Positions 47,352 through 56,071 of a stretch of 64,000 bases of DNA are shown piece after piece. The first letter of the stretch is position 1. Every line of letters begins with the position of its first letter. The stretch covers positions 9,163-73,162 of the forward strand of contig NZ_JAUSZI010000003.1 of NCBI RefSeq assembly GCF_030817415.1. The letters run 5' to 3'. A program made the translations under genes and the position numbers. This DNA comes from Streptomyces umbrinus. GTDB taxonomy: Bacteria; Actinomycetota; Actinomycetes; Streptomycetales; Streptomycetaceae. Below the pieces are notes generated by a model. It was not told where the DNA came from, searched no databases, and saw nothing but the letters and a program-made list of their open reading frames with translations.

Positions 47352-49475
47352 TCAGCAGTTGAGCCGCTGTTTCTCCGCGTTCAGCAGCTCGATCACCGGG
47401 CGGAGCCAAGCACCCTCCGCGTCGTAGGGCGTACGTCCCTGGGACATGGCCTCGATGGCGTCGGCCTGCGCCGCGTAGGGTCCGCCGAGAGCCCGCAGGT
47501 CGGAAATGACCCTCGGCATGTGGGTACTCAGGGGCTTCCTCCACGGGCGGTTGGCCGGACTGGCGCCCTTCCGGACGTTGTAGAGGGGGCCTTCGACGGC
47601 GATGTGTCCGAGGTAGAGCACCGGTGCGTGGATGCCGAGGAGTTCGGCCAGTGCCACCGCCTTGCGGTAGTCCGGGATGCAGGTGAACCCGTACATGCGG
47701 CGGTACCCGGCCGGGTTCGGGTTCACGATCACCCGCCACTGGGACGTGGTCCAGGCGACGGTGGACACAGCTCTCCCGGCGGTGCGGAGGCCGCGTTCCT
47801 CAAGGACGGCAGTCATCCGCTGCTCGGAGAGTTCGGCCAGCAGACGGCGCGGCTCGGGGGCGGCTTCCAGGCGCTTGACCTTGCGGATCTGCGTGATGGG
47901 CGGCTGCGCTTGGCGAAGACCGTGCAGATCCGAAACGTCGGCCAGGTAGGCGCCGGACGGCAGCGAGACGTGCTGCCACGCCTCGGCGTCGAGGAGCGGG
48001 AAGCGGTGCGGCTCGGAAGTCATGAGCAGCCGCAGGAGGCTGCCGCCCATGGTGTCCATGGCCAGCTCGAACCCCTCGCTGCGGTCGGATGAACTGAGGT
48101 TCCCCTCCCTGGCCGCCCGCCGGTGCCCGCCTTCGTGGAACACCACGCGCAACGTTTCATCCAGGTCATCCAGGGTGCTCTCCTTGATGCCCAGCACGTC
48201 GGTGGCGGCCTGGTAGATGCCGCTGGAGCAGTAGAGCGCCGAAGCCTCGTCCTCCCGGTAGACCCTGACCTTTCCGAGTGAGTCCAGGCCGAAGACGCTG
48301 CGGAAGACCGCACAGGCCAGGTCCAGCGTGCGGCGCCGCTCGGCGCAGACGTCGCCGTGCTTCACCCACTGGGTCTTGGGGTACTGGCGCTGATGGTGCT
48401 CCACGGCCTCCCGTACGGGCCTGATGCCGAGCAGGCGCATCAGAGCGCCGTGCATGTGACGGTTCAGCCTGCTGGTGACGCACGTGACGCCTCGGCCTTG
48501 CAGGTGAAGTTCGTCCTCGACCACGGTGCCCGCAGCATTGTGGTAGACCTCGTCGTCGTTCCACAGGGTCTGGGCGTGATCGCGGAAGGCGCGGCGGACG
48601 GCGAAGTCGGTGACCGAGTCGAAGTAGGTCTCGGCGGCTGACAGGCGCGGGCCGTTCAACGCGCGGTCGACGAACCGTGCGATGACGGCGGGGTCGGTGC
48701 TGGCTGCGAGAGCACTGCGGATGTGGGTCTCCAGTGCGGCTCCGTCGACGATCGTGCGGTCACGGTTCTGTTCGCCCTTGGCCGTGGCCAGGGGGAGGTC
48801 GTAGCTGGCGGCAAGCCGGGTGTCGGTGGAGACGAGGATGCCGCCGACGAAGATTCGTCCCGGCTGACCGTCCAGAATGATCTCTGCGTGGTCCTGCGGG
48901 GGCCGGTAGGCGGGGTTGCTGAGGTAGCGGACCCGGCTGATGGCTTCTTCGGCAACCTTCCGCGAGCAGAGGACGCTGATGAGAGTGCCGTGCTGCCGGT
49001 TGGTGGACCAGTACTCGTAGTGCAGAACCAGGCTCTGATGGCTTTCGTCAAGGCCGGGGACGTCGGTGAGGTACGTGCTCGGTTTCAGGACGGGCGTGAA
49101 GCTGTAGCCGACGGTGTCGAACTGGACCGTTCCGATCTGCGGGTCGCGGGCGAGGACGAGCGCTGCGAGCTTCTTGCCTTCCCCGAACTGGCCGATCTGC
49201 TGGCTGGTCTTCCGGGAGGCGCCCAGGAGCAGTCCGGTGCGGGGGATGCCGGGCCCCTGGTCGTGGATGGCCAGAACCCCGTCGCTCCAGGCCACTTCGG
49301 TGTCCGGGTCTTCGTCCAGCGCGTTGGCGATCAGCTCCACGAGGGCGCGCTCGGACGTCCAGTCCTTCACGTAGTCCTCGGCGATGGGGTAGGGCAGTTC
49401 TCTGACCTGCTCGGGACGAGGTTGAACAGTGGTCTGCCGCCGGTCGGTAGCGGGCGCGCATGCAGAGGTGGGCAT
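47352..49475 (-). CDS. GHKL ATPase fused to a metallopeptidase-like (HExxH) domain
   Basis: The product has 707 residues from ATG 49,475, behind GAGGAA. The N-terminal GHKL fold (Hsp90/MutL-type) has the N-box VELIANALDE (46-55), DQGPGIP (72-78) and GQFGEGKK (95-102). The middle resembles MORC/MutL transducer regions. At 446-451 FHEGGH gives an HExxH motif, with EGFELAMD about 17 residues on supplying a possible third ligand. The combination of ATP-gated clamp and metallopeptidase-like motif is unusual. It has its own copy of the shared promoter and no partner in the transcript. Confidence 0.7.
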   Translation of the reverse strand: MPTSACAPATDRRQTTVQPRPEQVRELPYPIAEDYVKDWTSERALVELIANALDEDPDTEVAWSDGVLAIHDQGPGIPRTGLLLGASRKTSQQIGQFGEGKKLAALVLARDPQIGTVQFDTVGYSFTPVLKPSTYLTDVPGLDESHQSLVLHYEYWSTNRQHGTLISVLCSRKVAEEAISRVRYLSNPAYRPPQDHAEIILDGQPGRIFVGGILVSTDTRLAASYDLPLATAKGEQNRDRTIVDGAALETHIRSALAASTDPAVIARFVDRALNGPRLSAAETYFDSVTDFAVRRAFRDHAQTLWNDDEVYHNAAGTVVEDELHLQGRGVTCVTSRLNRHMHGALMRLLGIRPVREAVEHHQRQYPKTQWVKHGDVCAERRRTLDLACAVFRSVFGLDSLGKVRVYREDEASALYCSSGIYQAATDVLGIKESTLDDLDETLRVVFHEGGHRRAAREGNLSSSDRSEGFELAMDTMGGSLLRLLMTSEPHRFPLLDAEAWQHVSLPSGAYLADVSDLHGLRQAQPPITQIRKVKRLEAAPEPRRLLAELSEQRMTAVLEERGLRTAGRAVSTVAWTTSQWRVIVNPNPAGYRRMYGFTCIPDYRKAVALAELLGIHAPVLYLGHIAVEGPLYNVRKGASPANRPWRKPLSTHMPRVISDLRALGGPYAAQADAIEAMSQGRTPYDAEGAWLRPVIELLNAEKQRLNC

Positions 49476-49837
49476 GACGAATTCCTCGGGCTGGGCGAGT
49501 GATCCCGGGGCGCCCGATGGCGCGGCCCTTCCCGAAGAGAGGTGGGTGAGGGCCGCGTCTGTTGAGGGCACTGCCGGACGGGATGTGTGTTTGCGTAGCG
49601 GCTCGGCGGTGGGCTGCCGGTATGCGGCCGTCGTTCGGCGCATCGGTGCTGCCCCGCGGGAGGGGCACCCGTCCAAGCTGTTACTTCGATACTAGATAAA
49701 ATCAGCCCGGAATTGCAAGAGGATTCGGGGCCGCATCCCCTACCGCGGCTACGATCCGGTGCAGGTCAGGGCCTCGGTGGCGGCGCGTATCGGCACGTCA
49801 TGGCCCCTCTCGGGATGCCCGTGAACTGCCGTACAAC
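49476..49837. other. Leader and intergenic region upstream of the GHKL gene
   Basis: It contains the third shared promoter at 49,685-49,718 and a leader of about 210 bp before ATG 49,475. No gene is visible in the remaining 120 bp. Confidence 0.5.
49685..49718 (-). promoter_or_regulatory. Shared promoter, copy 3 (GHKL gene)
   Basis: On the minus strand: -35 TTGCAA (49,713-49,718), 18-bp spacer, -10 TAGTAT within TATCTAGTATCGAA. The leader to ATG 49,475 is about 210 bp. Confidence 0.9.
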
Positions 49838-50074
49838 TCACTGGACTTGCGGGCCCGCCGGCGGGTGGAGTTCCATGCCGGGCTGCAGGTGCCGCACCTG
49901 ATCTGCACTGCCGTCGACGTCGACATGCAGTTCGGAAAACCACTGGGACAGCACGGCGACAACCTCGCCGCCGTTCCAGTCGCCGCTGCTCTCCTCGATG
50001 TCCTTGATCCGGCTGAACAGATCGGCGATCGCGGCCCCTTCTTGTGTGGCCTGATCGAATGAGGGTGAGGGCAT
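49838..50074 (-). CDS. Small acidic protein
   Basis: The 78-residue protein starts at ATG 50,074 (MPSPSFDQATQEGAAIADLFSRIKDIEESSGD) and continues helical and acidic. It lies 2 bp beyond the methylase-like stop, so it is co-transcribed. Function unknown. Confidence 0.55.
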   Translation of the reverse strand: MPSPSFDQATQEGAAIADLFSRIKDIEESSGDWNGGEVVAVLSQWFSELHVDVDGSADQVRHLQPGMELHPPAGPQVQ

Positions 50075-50076
50075 GG

Positions 50077-51129
50077 TCAGGATGCCTTTGCTGGGCCGGG
50101 GCCGCGCGAGATCAGATCCTCCACCTCGGCGACGGCCTCGTAGGTGGCGGCGATCGTCTGGGCGCGCCCGATGAGCTCGTTGCGGCGGGCGAAGACGGCG
50201 GTGCGCTCCGCGAGGGCCCGTTCGGTGCCGTCGCCTTCATGCAGAGTGTCGGTACAGGAGATCAGGACACGGCGACCGAGATCCCACACCACCGCATTGA
50301 CGGCGCAGCAGGCCGAGGAGATGGGGTCGAGATCGTTCATGGCCCACACGTAGGCGCGCGGATCGCGGCCGGTCTCACGCAGGTACTGGGCGGCAGCTCG
50401 AACGAGACCGCCGGTGCCGGCCGTCGGTTCACCCAGCCACGCCCCCTCGGGGAGATCCTCCACGGACAACGTCATGCGCACCATCAGGTCACACATGTCC
50501 GGCGGAGTATGGACCTGGCCAAGCGCCTCCCGCGCGCCACGGGAGCGCAATTCGGTGACGAGGAAGCCGAGCACGTCGGCCTCCGATCGCCAGGACGGGT
50601 CCGCATCTGCGGTCAGCTCCAGCAATCCGGTCTCCAGCGCGGCACGGGTGACCGCGTGGACGGCAGCGAGCCGCTTCGCGCTCTGCTCCTCCTCGTCGAG
50701 CCACCCTCGCAGCGGATGCGCCCACTCGACCAGCTCCGGACGACTGATCCACAAGAGACCCCACACGCGCCGGTAGTGGTCGAGCAACTCCTGCGGGCCG
50801 AAGGTCAGGAGGTGTCCCGTGAGATCCGGACCGTCGTCCGTCTGGCGCAGCAGGGAGAGGACGGCGACGACGCCGACCGGTACCTCCATGAGGGAGTCGA
50901 TTCGGTTGCGGTGCCAGGTGGGGGCCACCTTCTCTGCCACGTCCAGGGCGAGATGCGTCGGCGACAGGCCGCGCGTCCGGGTGCGCTTACGGCGGGCCGC
51001 AGTGAGCGCCGGAGTAACTGCCGCACGTTCCGGGCGCGGGGGAGCGGTGTCGGCTGAGCTCAGGTGGATCCGCGGCTGGCTGGGATCGGGCTCGGGCGGC
51101 TCATCGGGGGCGAACAGGTCGAGTTGCAT
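50077..51129 (-). CDS. N6-methylase-like protein without an NPPY motif
   Basis: This 350-residue protein has a Rossmann-type methyltransferase core: GQVHTPPDMCDLMVRM (204-219), the SAM motif WLGEPTAGTGGLVRAA (231-246), and MNDLDPISSACCAVNAVVWDLG (264-285). These are typical of type I HsdM-like N6-adenine methylases. The catalytic (N/D/S)PP(Y/F) motif expected after strand 4 is not present; ISCTDTLHEGD stands there, so activity is uncertain. A long helical N-terminal region contains WLDEEEQSAKRLAAVHAV. No restriction subunit is adjacent. Confidence 0.65.
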   Translation of the reverse strand: MQLDLFAPDEPPEPDPSQPRIHLSSADTAPPRPERAAVTPALTAARRKRTRTRGLSPTHLALDVAEKVAPTWHRNRIDSLMEVPVGVVAVLSLLRQTDDGPDLTGHLLTFGPQELLDHYRRVWGLLWISRPELVEWAHPLRGWLDEEEQSAKRLAAVHAVTRAALETGLLELTADADPSWRSEADVLGFLVTELRSRGAREALGQVHTPPDMCDLMVRMTLSVEDLPEGAWLGEPTAGTGGLVRAAAQYLRETGRDPRAYVWAMNDLDPISSACCAVNAVVWDLGRRVLISCTDTLHEGDGTERALAERTAVFARRNELIGRAQTIAATYEAVAEVEDLISRGPGPAKAS

Positions 51130-51355
51130 GGGTTACTCCTCGGGCATGCAGGCAGGAGGTCGCGACGGCGCGGGGGCGGGTGAGCAACGCCGGTTCGCGG
51201 GGGAGGCAGAGACAGCAGGACGCGGGACCAGGCGGGCGGTAGCAGGAAGGGGAGGCCGGCCTCCTGGGGGAGAGGGGCCTGCGGTCAGGTGCCACGGGCG
51301 CCGGGGCGTCGCAGCACTGCGGCCTGCTCCGGCGGCCGCCCGGGCGTCTGCGTGC

Positions 51356-51445
51356 ACGGGCGGGTCGTGCAGCCAGGTCGACGGCCTGGTCCTCGTCGGC
51401 GGTCCGGGGCAGGTACGTGGCGACGGTGAGTTCCCCCACGCGACA
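51356..51445 (-). pseudogene. Duplicated 3' end of the ParB-domain gene
   Basis: About 80 bp closely match 52,571-52,650. The translated pieces are GELTVATYLPRTADEDQAVDLAA here and ELAVTKYLPQPDDEDQAADLAA in the ParB-domain protein. Next to it the block GGCGGAGGGCTACCG appears in the opposite orientation relative to the parent copy, so a small rearrangement accompanied the duplication. No intact gene results. The remainder of 51,130-51,513 is noncoding. Confidence 0.65.
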
Positions 51446-51513
51446 GGCGGAGGGCTACCGCATGTCGGGCGAGGCCGCGGCGCGGTCCTGTGCCGGCTGG
51501 AGGCGGGGCGGGC

Positions 51514-52137
51514 TCATCCGTCGCCCTCCAGGTCGAGCGCACTGCGCAGCAGCTCAAGCAACTGCGCCGCGTCCTCTGGCAGGGCGGCCTCGCGCAGGAG
51601 GCGCTTGCGCCGGATCGGGACACCGAGGCTGATGCCCGCTGGCACACCAGGAGCGTCCGGTTGCGCGACGAGGCGGTAGTCGGCGGTGGAGATCATCCAG
51701 GCCTCGTACCGGTCGGCGGTACTGCCGCTGCGGGAGGCATGGCCTTGGTCAGGGTCGCGTGACGGGCAGGGGCACGATGGATCGGTGCAGGGTCTTCCAG
51801 CGGGGTGGTTGGCCAGTACCGGAGCTCGGCGGTAGTGCGTTGCAGTGCCGTTGAGCATCGGGCAGTGCGCGGCCGCGTAGGGCAGGCACTCCGGGTGCAG
51901 GGCGGGTTCGGGCGAGTAGCCGCGGGCGTGGTCGGCCGGACGGACGATGAGGAAACACCGCTCGTCCAACTCCTGGCCGCAGATCTGGCACAGGCGGTCG
52001 CGGTAGGCCCGGAACGCGCGCGCGGCGTCGAGGCTCCCGAAAGCGGCATGGCCGTTGTGGATCAGGGAGCCCCAGGGCACTACGAGCCCGCCGGCCAGCG
52101 GGCGGTGTGCACACCGCTGGGGTATCGCGGGATTCAT
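51514..52137 (-). CDS. Cys-rich protein, HNH-like appearance
   Basis: This 207-residue protein has LCQICGQELDERCFLIVRP, LHPECLPYAAAHCPML, and CTDPSCPCPSRDPDQ; the Cys/His pattern suggests one or two zinc sites. A helical C-terminus ends LEGDG. The HPEC arrangement recalls HNH/zinc-finger proteins of actinophages but no HNH catalytic triad can be confirmed. It is part of the transcript from shared promoter 4. Confidence 0.55.
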   Translation of the reverse strand: MNPAIPQRCAHRPLAGGLVVPWGSLIHNGHAAFGSLDAARAFRAYRDRLCQICGQELDERCFLIVRPADHARGYSPEPALHPECLPYAAAHCPMLNGTATHYRRAPVLANHPAGRPCTDPSCPCPSRDPDQGHASRSGSTADRYEAWMISTADYRLVAQPDAPGVPAGISLGVPIRRKRLLREAALPEDAAQLLELLRSALDLEGDG

Positions 52138-52256
52138 GGAGAGGTCGATCTTTCACAGGTTGATCGGCCTCGGCCGGGCACGGGGCGTACTCGGCCGAGG
52201 CACAGGGTGAGGGGTTGGGGGGCCGGTCAGGCGCTGGGTGCGTCTGTGACCGGCGC

Positions 52257-52493
52257 TCAGGGACGGGCACTGTCCCCCGAATCGCGCTGCGGCGGCCGTC
52301 CTTTCGTCCGCGCGCGTCTGCGTCGGCGTGGGCGGTGGTTGCGCTCAGGCGTGAGATGCCAGCCGTCGCAGATCCCGCATTTGCGGTACCCACGCGTCGA
52401 CTTGCCGCGGGCACGGGTGGCTCCGAAGGCTGCGCGAGCGGCCGCGCGGTCGGGGTAGCGCCGTCGTCCCGACGGACAGATGTCGTCGGACAC
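52257..52493 (-). CDS. Small basic zinc-finger-like protein
   Basis: The 78-residue protein starts at GTG 52,493, six bases after AAGGAG. CPSGRRRYPDRAAARAAFG is followed by RGYRKCGICDGWHLTPERN, giving a CxxC pair plus WHLT, which is a common small DNA-binding-like zinc ribbon in Streptomyces plasmids and phages. The C-terminus is Arg-rich. Confidence 0.65.
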   Translation of the reverse strand: MSDDICPSGRRRYPDRAAARAAFGATRARGKSTRGYRKCGICDGWHLTPERNHRPRRRRRARTKGRPPQRDSGDSARP

Positions 52494-52571
52494 GACGTAC
52501 TCCTTGGCTGTGAGGGGAGGCGAGCGGGCCGGGCGCAGCACTGCTGCTCGGAGTGCTGCGCCCGGCAGGGC

Positions 52572-54146
52572 TCAGGCGGCCAGGTCGGCGGCCTGGTCCT
52601 CGTCGTCGGGCTGGGGCAGGTACTTGGTGACGGCGAGTTCCTCCACGTCGGACAGCCGGTAGCCCTCCGCCTTCAGGCACAGCAGGTAGGCGGCCTGGTG
52701 GCGGCTGAGGCCCTGCCACGTCTTCGGTTCGCGCATGCTGTACTCGAACGCGGCGGCCACCTGCGCGAACACCTGGTGCCATCCCTTGGTCTTGCCCTGG
52801 CGGGTGACCAGGTCGTCGAACGGACCTCCCTCATGGCTGTACCGGGACCGGTCGGCGTTGGGGTCCGGGACCCCGAGGAGCTGGGCGACGGCCTCGGTCT
52901 CGCCCTTCTCGCACCACTTCGCGAACAGGTAGGGCGGGCTCATCACCGTGCGCAGGGCGAACTGCCGCACGGGCTCGGGCAGGGACTTGCCCTTGCACAG
53001 CCGCCTCACGAAGTCCTTGCGGACCGTCCGCGCGGTCTTCCACGCCTTGTTGCCCGCGATGGTCCGCGCCCGCGCCTCCTTCTCCTCCTCGCTCATGGAC
53101 TGCTTGGCCTGCTTGGCCTGCTTGGCTCCGGGACGCAGCTTGTGGCCGTACTTGGCCGGGTCGGAGCAGTACCAGACGGGCTGGAACTCCTCATCCAGGC
53201 GGGCGACATGACCGGAGCAGTAGGCGTGCTTGTCCGCCGTGAGCGGCGCGCCCAGGGGCGTGCGCAGCTCGGTCAGCGGCCGGGAGGTGTCCTTCGTGCC
53301 GTACGGGAAGTAGTCGGGCAGCAGCGGGACATCGGCCTTTTCCAGTGCCTCCAGTGCCGTCTGCCGGGCTTCGGCGTCGGCCTTGGCCTGCCGGAGCCGA
53401 GCCAGGGCCTGGTCCCAGTGACCGCGCCCGCCGCCTTCCTCGGCAGCATCCTTGGCGTGAGCGTCCTCCAGCACCTGAACGGCCCGGGAGACGTCGCTGA
53501 CTTCGGCCATTTCGGCCATCTGCATCAGATCGAAACCCTGGACGCTTGCCCGGTGGAGCTGGGCGTCGTCCAGGCGGGCCGCCTCGCGCGCCGCACGCAG
53601 CTCGGCCCGCTTGATCTTCAGGGCGCGGGCCATCGTCTCGCGCTGCTCCTCGCTCACATCGATCAGCGCCAGCGTCTCGATGGCCTTGACCCGGTCGCGG
53701 TCGTGCATCTGCTCGCGGTGATCGTTCTCGATCAGCGACAGCAGGTGCGTCATCGCGTCGTTGCCCACCAGGTCGGCCCGGACGATCGTGGGGATCTTGC
53801 GTGCGGGCCTGCCCTCGGCCTCGGCCGTGGCATTGGCGGCCTGCTGGGCCTGTGCGCGCCGCCATCCCTTGAACGCGCCGTACGTTCCGTTTTCCAGCGG
53901 TCGGACGTGGATGGGGTCCTGTACGCCGAGTTCGCCCACCGACGCCTTGAGGTCGTCGTCCGGTTCGGTGTCCGTGGTCCGGGCGTTGTAGTCGTCGCGC
54001 ACGATCAGGGCAGGGTCGAGGCGGACGATCTGGTCGTGGGCTTCTTCGACGGCCGACGGCTCCGGCCGCGCGGTCTTCGGGGTCGCGGCAGAGGCGGCTT
54101 TGGCGGGGGTCGTCGTGGTCTTCTTCGCCTGGGAGGCGCTGGACAT
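52572..54146 (-). CDS. ParB-domain protein
   Basis: The product has 524 residues from ATG 54,146, behind AGGAG. After a Lys/Thr/Ala-rich tail-like start, the ParB N-terminal (CTP-binding) domain spans about 40-130: IVRLDPALIVRDDYNARTTD, LKASVGELGVQDPIHVRPL, YGAFKGWRRAQAQQ, ENDHREQMHDRDRVKAIETLALI. Helical central regions and a C-terminal part with LSDVEELAVTKYLPQ follow. No ParA is found in the window, so it may act in partition with a distant ParA or as a separate nucleoid protein. A partial copy of its 3' end lies at 51.4 kb. Confidence 0.8.
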   Translation of the reverse strand: MSSASQAKKTTTTPAKAASAATPKTARPEPSAVEEAHDQIVRLDPALIVRDDYNARTTDTEPDDDLKASVGELGVQDPIHVRPLENGTYGAFKGWRRAQAQQAANATAEAEGRPARKIPTIVRADLVGNDAMTHLLSLIENDHREQMHDRDRVKAIETLALIDVSEEQRETMARALKIKRAELRAAREAARLDDAQLHRASVQGFDLMQMAEMAEVSDVSRAVQVLEDAHAKDAAEEGGGRGHWDQALARLRQAKADAEARQTALEALEKADVPLLPDYFPYGTKDTSRPLTELRTPLGAPLTADKHAYCSGHVARLDEEFQPVWYCSDPAKYGHKLRPGAKQAKQAKQSMSEEEKEARARTIAGNKAWKTARTVRKDFVRRLCKGKSLPEPVRQFALRTVMSPPYLFAKWCEKGETEAVAQLLGVPDPNADRSRYSHEGGPFDDLVTRQGKTKGWHQVFAQVAAAFEYSMREPKTWQGLSRHQAAYLLCLKAEGYRLSDVEELAVTKYLPQPDDEDQAADLAA

Positions 54147-54211
54147 GGCGGTACTCCTGTGCTGGTGGTGCTTGGCGGGCCGGGTATGCCCCGGCCCGTC
54201 CGGTCGGCCGG

Positions 54212-54526
54212 TCAGGCCGTGGGGCGGTCGTCGACTGTGACGACCATGCGGATGACGCGTCCGCTGGCGTCGCTCTCGGTCGGGGAGAGCAGCAGCCCAA
54301 GGACGGCGCGTACGAGCGAGCACGTGGTCTCGGACGGCTGGTGGTGACCGGTCTGCTCGGCAGCGGTGCGGATCAGCTCGTTGGTGGCGTCGGCGGGTGT
54401 GTAGGCAAGCCCACGGCGCAGCAGGTGATCGGCGAGCCGGAGCGCCTTCATCGCGCGTCGGGTGGCGCGATAGCGGGCCTGGGGCCAGCCGGTGGGAAAG
54501 GGAGTGGGGTCTTCGGCACGCGACAT
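54212..54526 (-). CDS. Small helical protein
   Basis: The 104-residue protein starts at ATG 54,526 (MSRAEDPTPFPTGWPQARYRATRRAMKALRLADHLLRRG). It is basic at the start and acidic at the end. No domain recognised. It is the first protein gene after the 54.6 kb tRNA and shared promoter 4. Confidence 0.5.
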   Translation of the reverse strand: MSRAEDPTPFPTGWPQARYRATRRAMKALRLADHLLRRGLAYTPADATNELIRTAAEQTGHHQPSETTCSLVRAVLGLLLSPTESDASGRVIRMVVTVDDRPTA

Positions 54527-54578
54527 GGCGGTGCGTTCCTCTCGGACAGGGATGGTGGTCAGCGTGTGTGGAGCTGGC

Positions 54579-54650
54579 TGGTGCCTGCGAGGGGATTTGA
54601 ACCCCTGTCCACCCGCAAGTGGGGCCGCTCTACCGCTGAGCTACGCAGGC
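54579..54650 (-). tRNA. tRNA gene with unusual anticodon arm
   Basis: The acceptor stem GCCTGCG/CGCAGGC, D-arm GCTC-loop-GAGC, T-arm AGGGG-TTCAAAT-CCCCT and an encoded ACCA end are perfect, so a tRNA fold is clear. The part between D-arm and T-arm is only 20 nt and folds poorly: the best stem is CCAC/GTGG with a six-base loop TTGCGG. The anticodon is therefore uncertain (TGC, GCG or CGG by register). It may be a decaying tRNA or a specialised one. It is the first element after shared promoter 4. Confidence 0.6.
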
Positions 54651-54691
54651 TTGGGCCGCCGGTGCGACGGCGGGACAACGCCAGCGTCTTA

Positions 54692-54724
54692 TTCGATACT
54701 AGATAATAAATGCCCTGAATGCAA
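54692..54724 (-). promoter_or_regulatory. Shared promoter, copy 4 (tRNA and ParB operon)
   Basis: On the minus strand: -35 TTGCAT (54,719-54,724), 17-bp spacer, -10 TAGTAT within TATCTAGTATCGAA. The tRNA starts about 45 bp downstream. Confidence 0.9.
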
Positions 54725-54827
54725 GTGGTCACCTCCTCTTCGTGGCGGTGCTGGAGGGGCGGGGTGAGGGTGGCGCACCGCGACCATGGGGCCGGTGGCT
54801 CGGCGGCGCGAGGCGTTCTCGTGGCGC

Positions 54828-55292
54828 TCAGTTGGCGCTGTTGCCTGAAGCGGTCGGCAGCGGGGTGCCCGCCTGGTAGTCCGTGCCCGGCTCGGGCGGG
54901 ATCGGGTCGCCGGTGGCGAGGTCGGTGCAGTACGCCGCGAACACGTCGGCGGCTGCCATGGGTTGGGGCCACCCCTCGGTGACGGACCAGCCGCGCAGTA
55001 CGGATGTGCTGTCGGTGGTGTGCGTGCGCGTGAAGATGGTCGCGTCCCGGAAGGCGGTGGAGGTCTGCGCCAGCAGGTGACAGAACATCAGCCAGCCTTC
55101 GTAGTCGGCGTTCGCCTGGTCCTGGTCGTCGGGCGAGCATTCGACGGTCACCGAGGCGGAGGCGTAGCTCCCGAGGGCGGTATGGGCGCTGCACACCAGG
55201 TGATGGCTTCCCGGGCCGAGGGCATCCAGCAGAGCCCCGAGGGCCTGGGCTGCGGTGTCGAACGGATCGGGCAGGGTGGTGGGGTCGTGCAT
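54828..55292 (-). CDS. Unknown protein
   Basis: The product has 154 residues from ATG 55,292 (MHDPTTLPDPFDTAAQALGALLDALGPGSHHLVC). A repeated Ser/Ala-rich beta segment (TALGSYASASVTVEC) and a helical part with YEGWLMFCHLLAQTSTAFRD follow, then a polar C-terminus. No domain recognised. It is the last gene of the transcript from shared promoter 5. Confidence 0.55.
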   Translation of the reverse strand: MHDPTTLPDPFDTAAQALGALLDALGPGSHHLVCSAHTALGSYASASVTVECSPDDQDQANADYEGWLMFCHLLAQTSTAFRDATIFTRTHTTDSTSVLRGWSVTEGWPQPMAAADVFAAYCTDLATGDPIPPEPGTDYQAGTPLPTASGNSAN

Positions 55293-55512
55293 GGCAGGTA
55301 CTCCGCAGGGTGAGTGGCCGGAGGTGAGGGCTGGGGCTGCTCGGCAGTCCGCCGGCGGCAGGGCGCGGCGCCGAGCCGGGAGCCCCTCGGTGAGTCGGTG
55401 GGTGGAAGGCCTGGCCCGCAGGAGCTGTGGGCGCACGGCCGGGAGGGAACTGTGCGGGCGTCGGCGCCTGCACAGTCCTGGTGGAGCGTCCGGCGGTTGG
55501 GGCCCGGTGCTG

Positions 55513-55878
55513 TCACAGGTCTTCCAAGGTGAGCAGTAGGCCGATGAGTTGCTGCCTCAGCAGCGGGAGGGTGTTGCCTTCCGCGTCGGGCCCTCCGGTG
55601 AGCAGGACAGGGCCGTGGTAGGGCTGGTGTGTGTAGCCGAACCGCCGGGCGAGTGCCGTTGCGGCGGGATTCACGGAGTGGTTGTACAGACCGTCGTCGT
55701 CAATCCACATGTCCCACTGGCGGGTCAGGGCGACGACGTCGAATCGGTCGCATCGCAGGGCCGCGCGCAGCACTGCGCGGCGCTCGGCGCTGGATTCGCT
55801 GTCATGGCCGAACGGCAGGTCGATTTCCACGAGTTGTGCGTCGCAGGTCAGGAGCAGGGCGGAGGGGGTTCTCGTCAT
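55513..55878 (-). CDS. DUF3846-like protein
   Basis: The product has 121 residues from ATG 55,878. The end (DGLYNHSVNPAATALARRFGYTHQPYHGPVLLTGGPDAEGNTLPL) resembles the DUF3846 pattern N..AT.L...FGY....GPV(V/L)LTG..D..G. DUF3846 proteins are typical of actinophage and plasmid early genes; their role is unknown. The first half is a mixed alpha/beta region with FDVVALTRQWDMWID. Confidence 0.6.
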   Translation of the reverse strand: MTRTPSALLLTCDAQLVEIDLPFGHDSESSAERRAVLRAALRCDRFDVVALTRQWDMWIDDDGLYNHSVNPAATALARRFGYTHQPYHGPVLLTGGPDAEGNTLPLLRQQLIGLLLTLEDL

Positions 55879-55988
55879 GGGTGCTTCTCGTGCTGGCTGC
55901 GGAGGAGGTGGTCGGCCCGGCGCGCGGGAGCGCGGGTGCGGTTCGCGGGGCGACCGCACGAGGCTCGACCGCGGGCCGGGCCGTGGGC

Positions 55989-56022
55989 GGCCGGGCCCCA
56001 AACGAAGGGAACGGGCCCGGCC
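55989..56022. repeat. Intercistronic hairpin
   Basis: GGCCGGGCCC and GGGCCCGGCC form a 10-bp perfect stem between two minus-strand genes. It is of the same kind as the hairpins that separate other genes of this block. Confidence 0.7.
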
Positions 56023-56071
56023 GGTCTGTGGCCCGCGCCGTGTCGCAGTGACCGGCGAAGGACGCGTCAGG

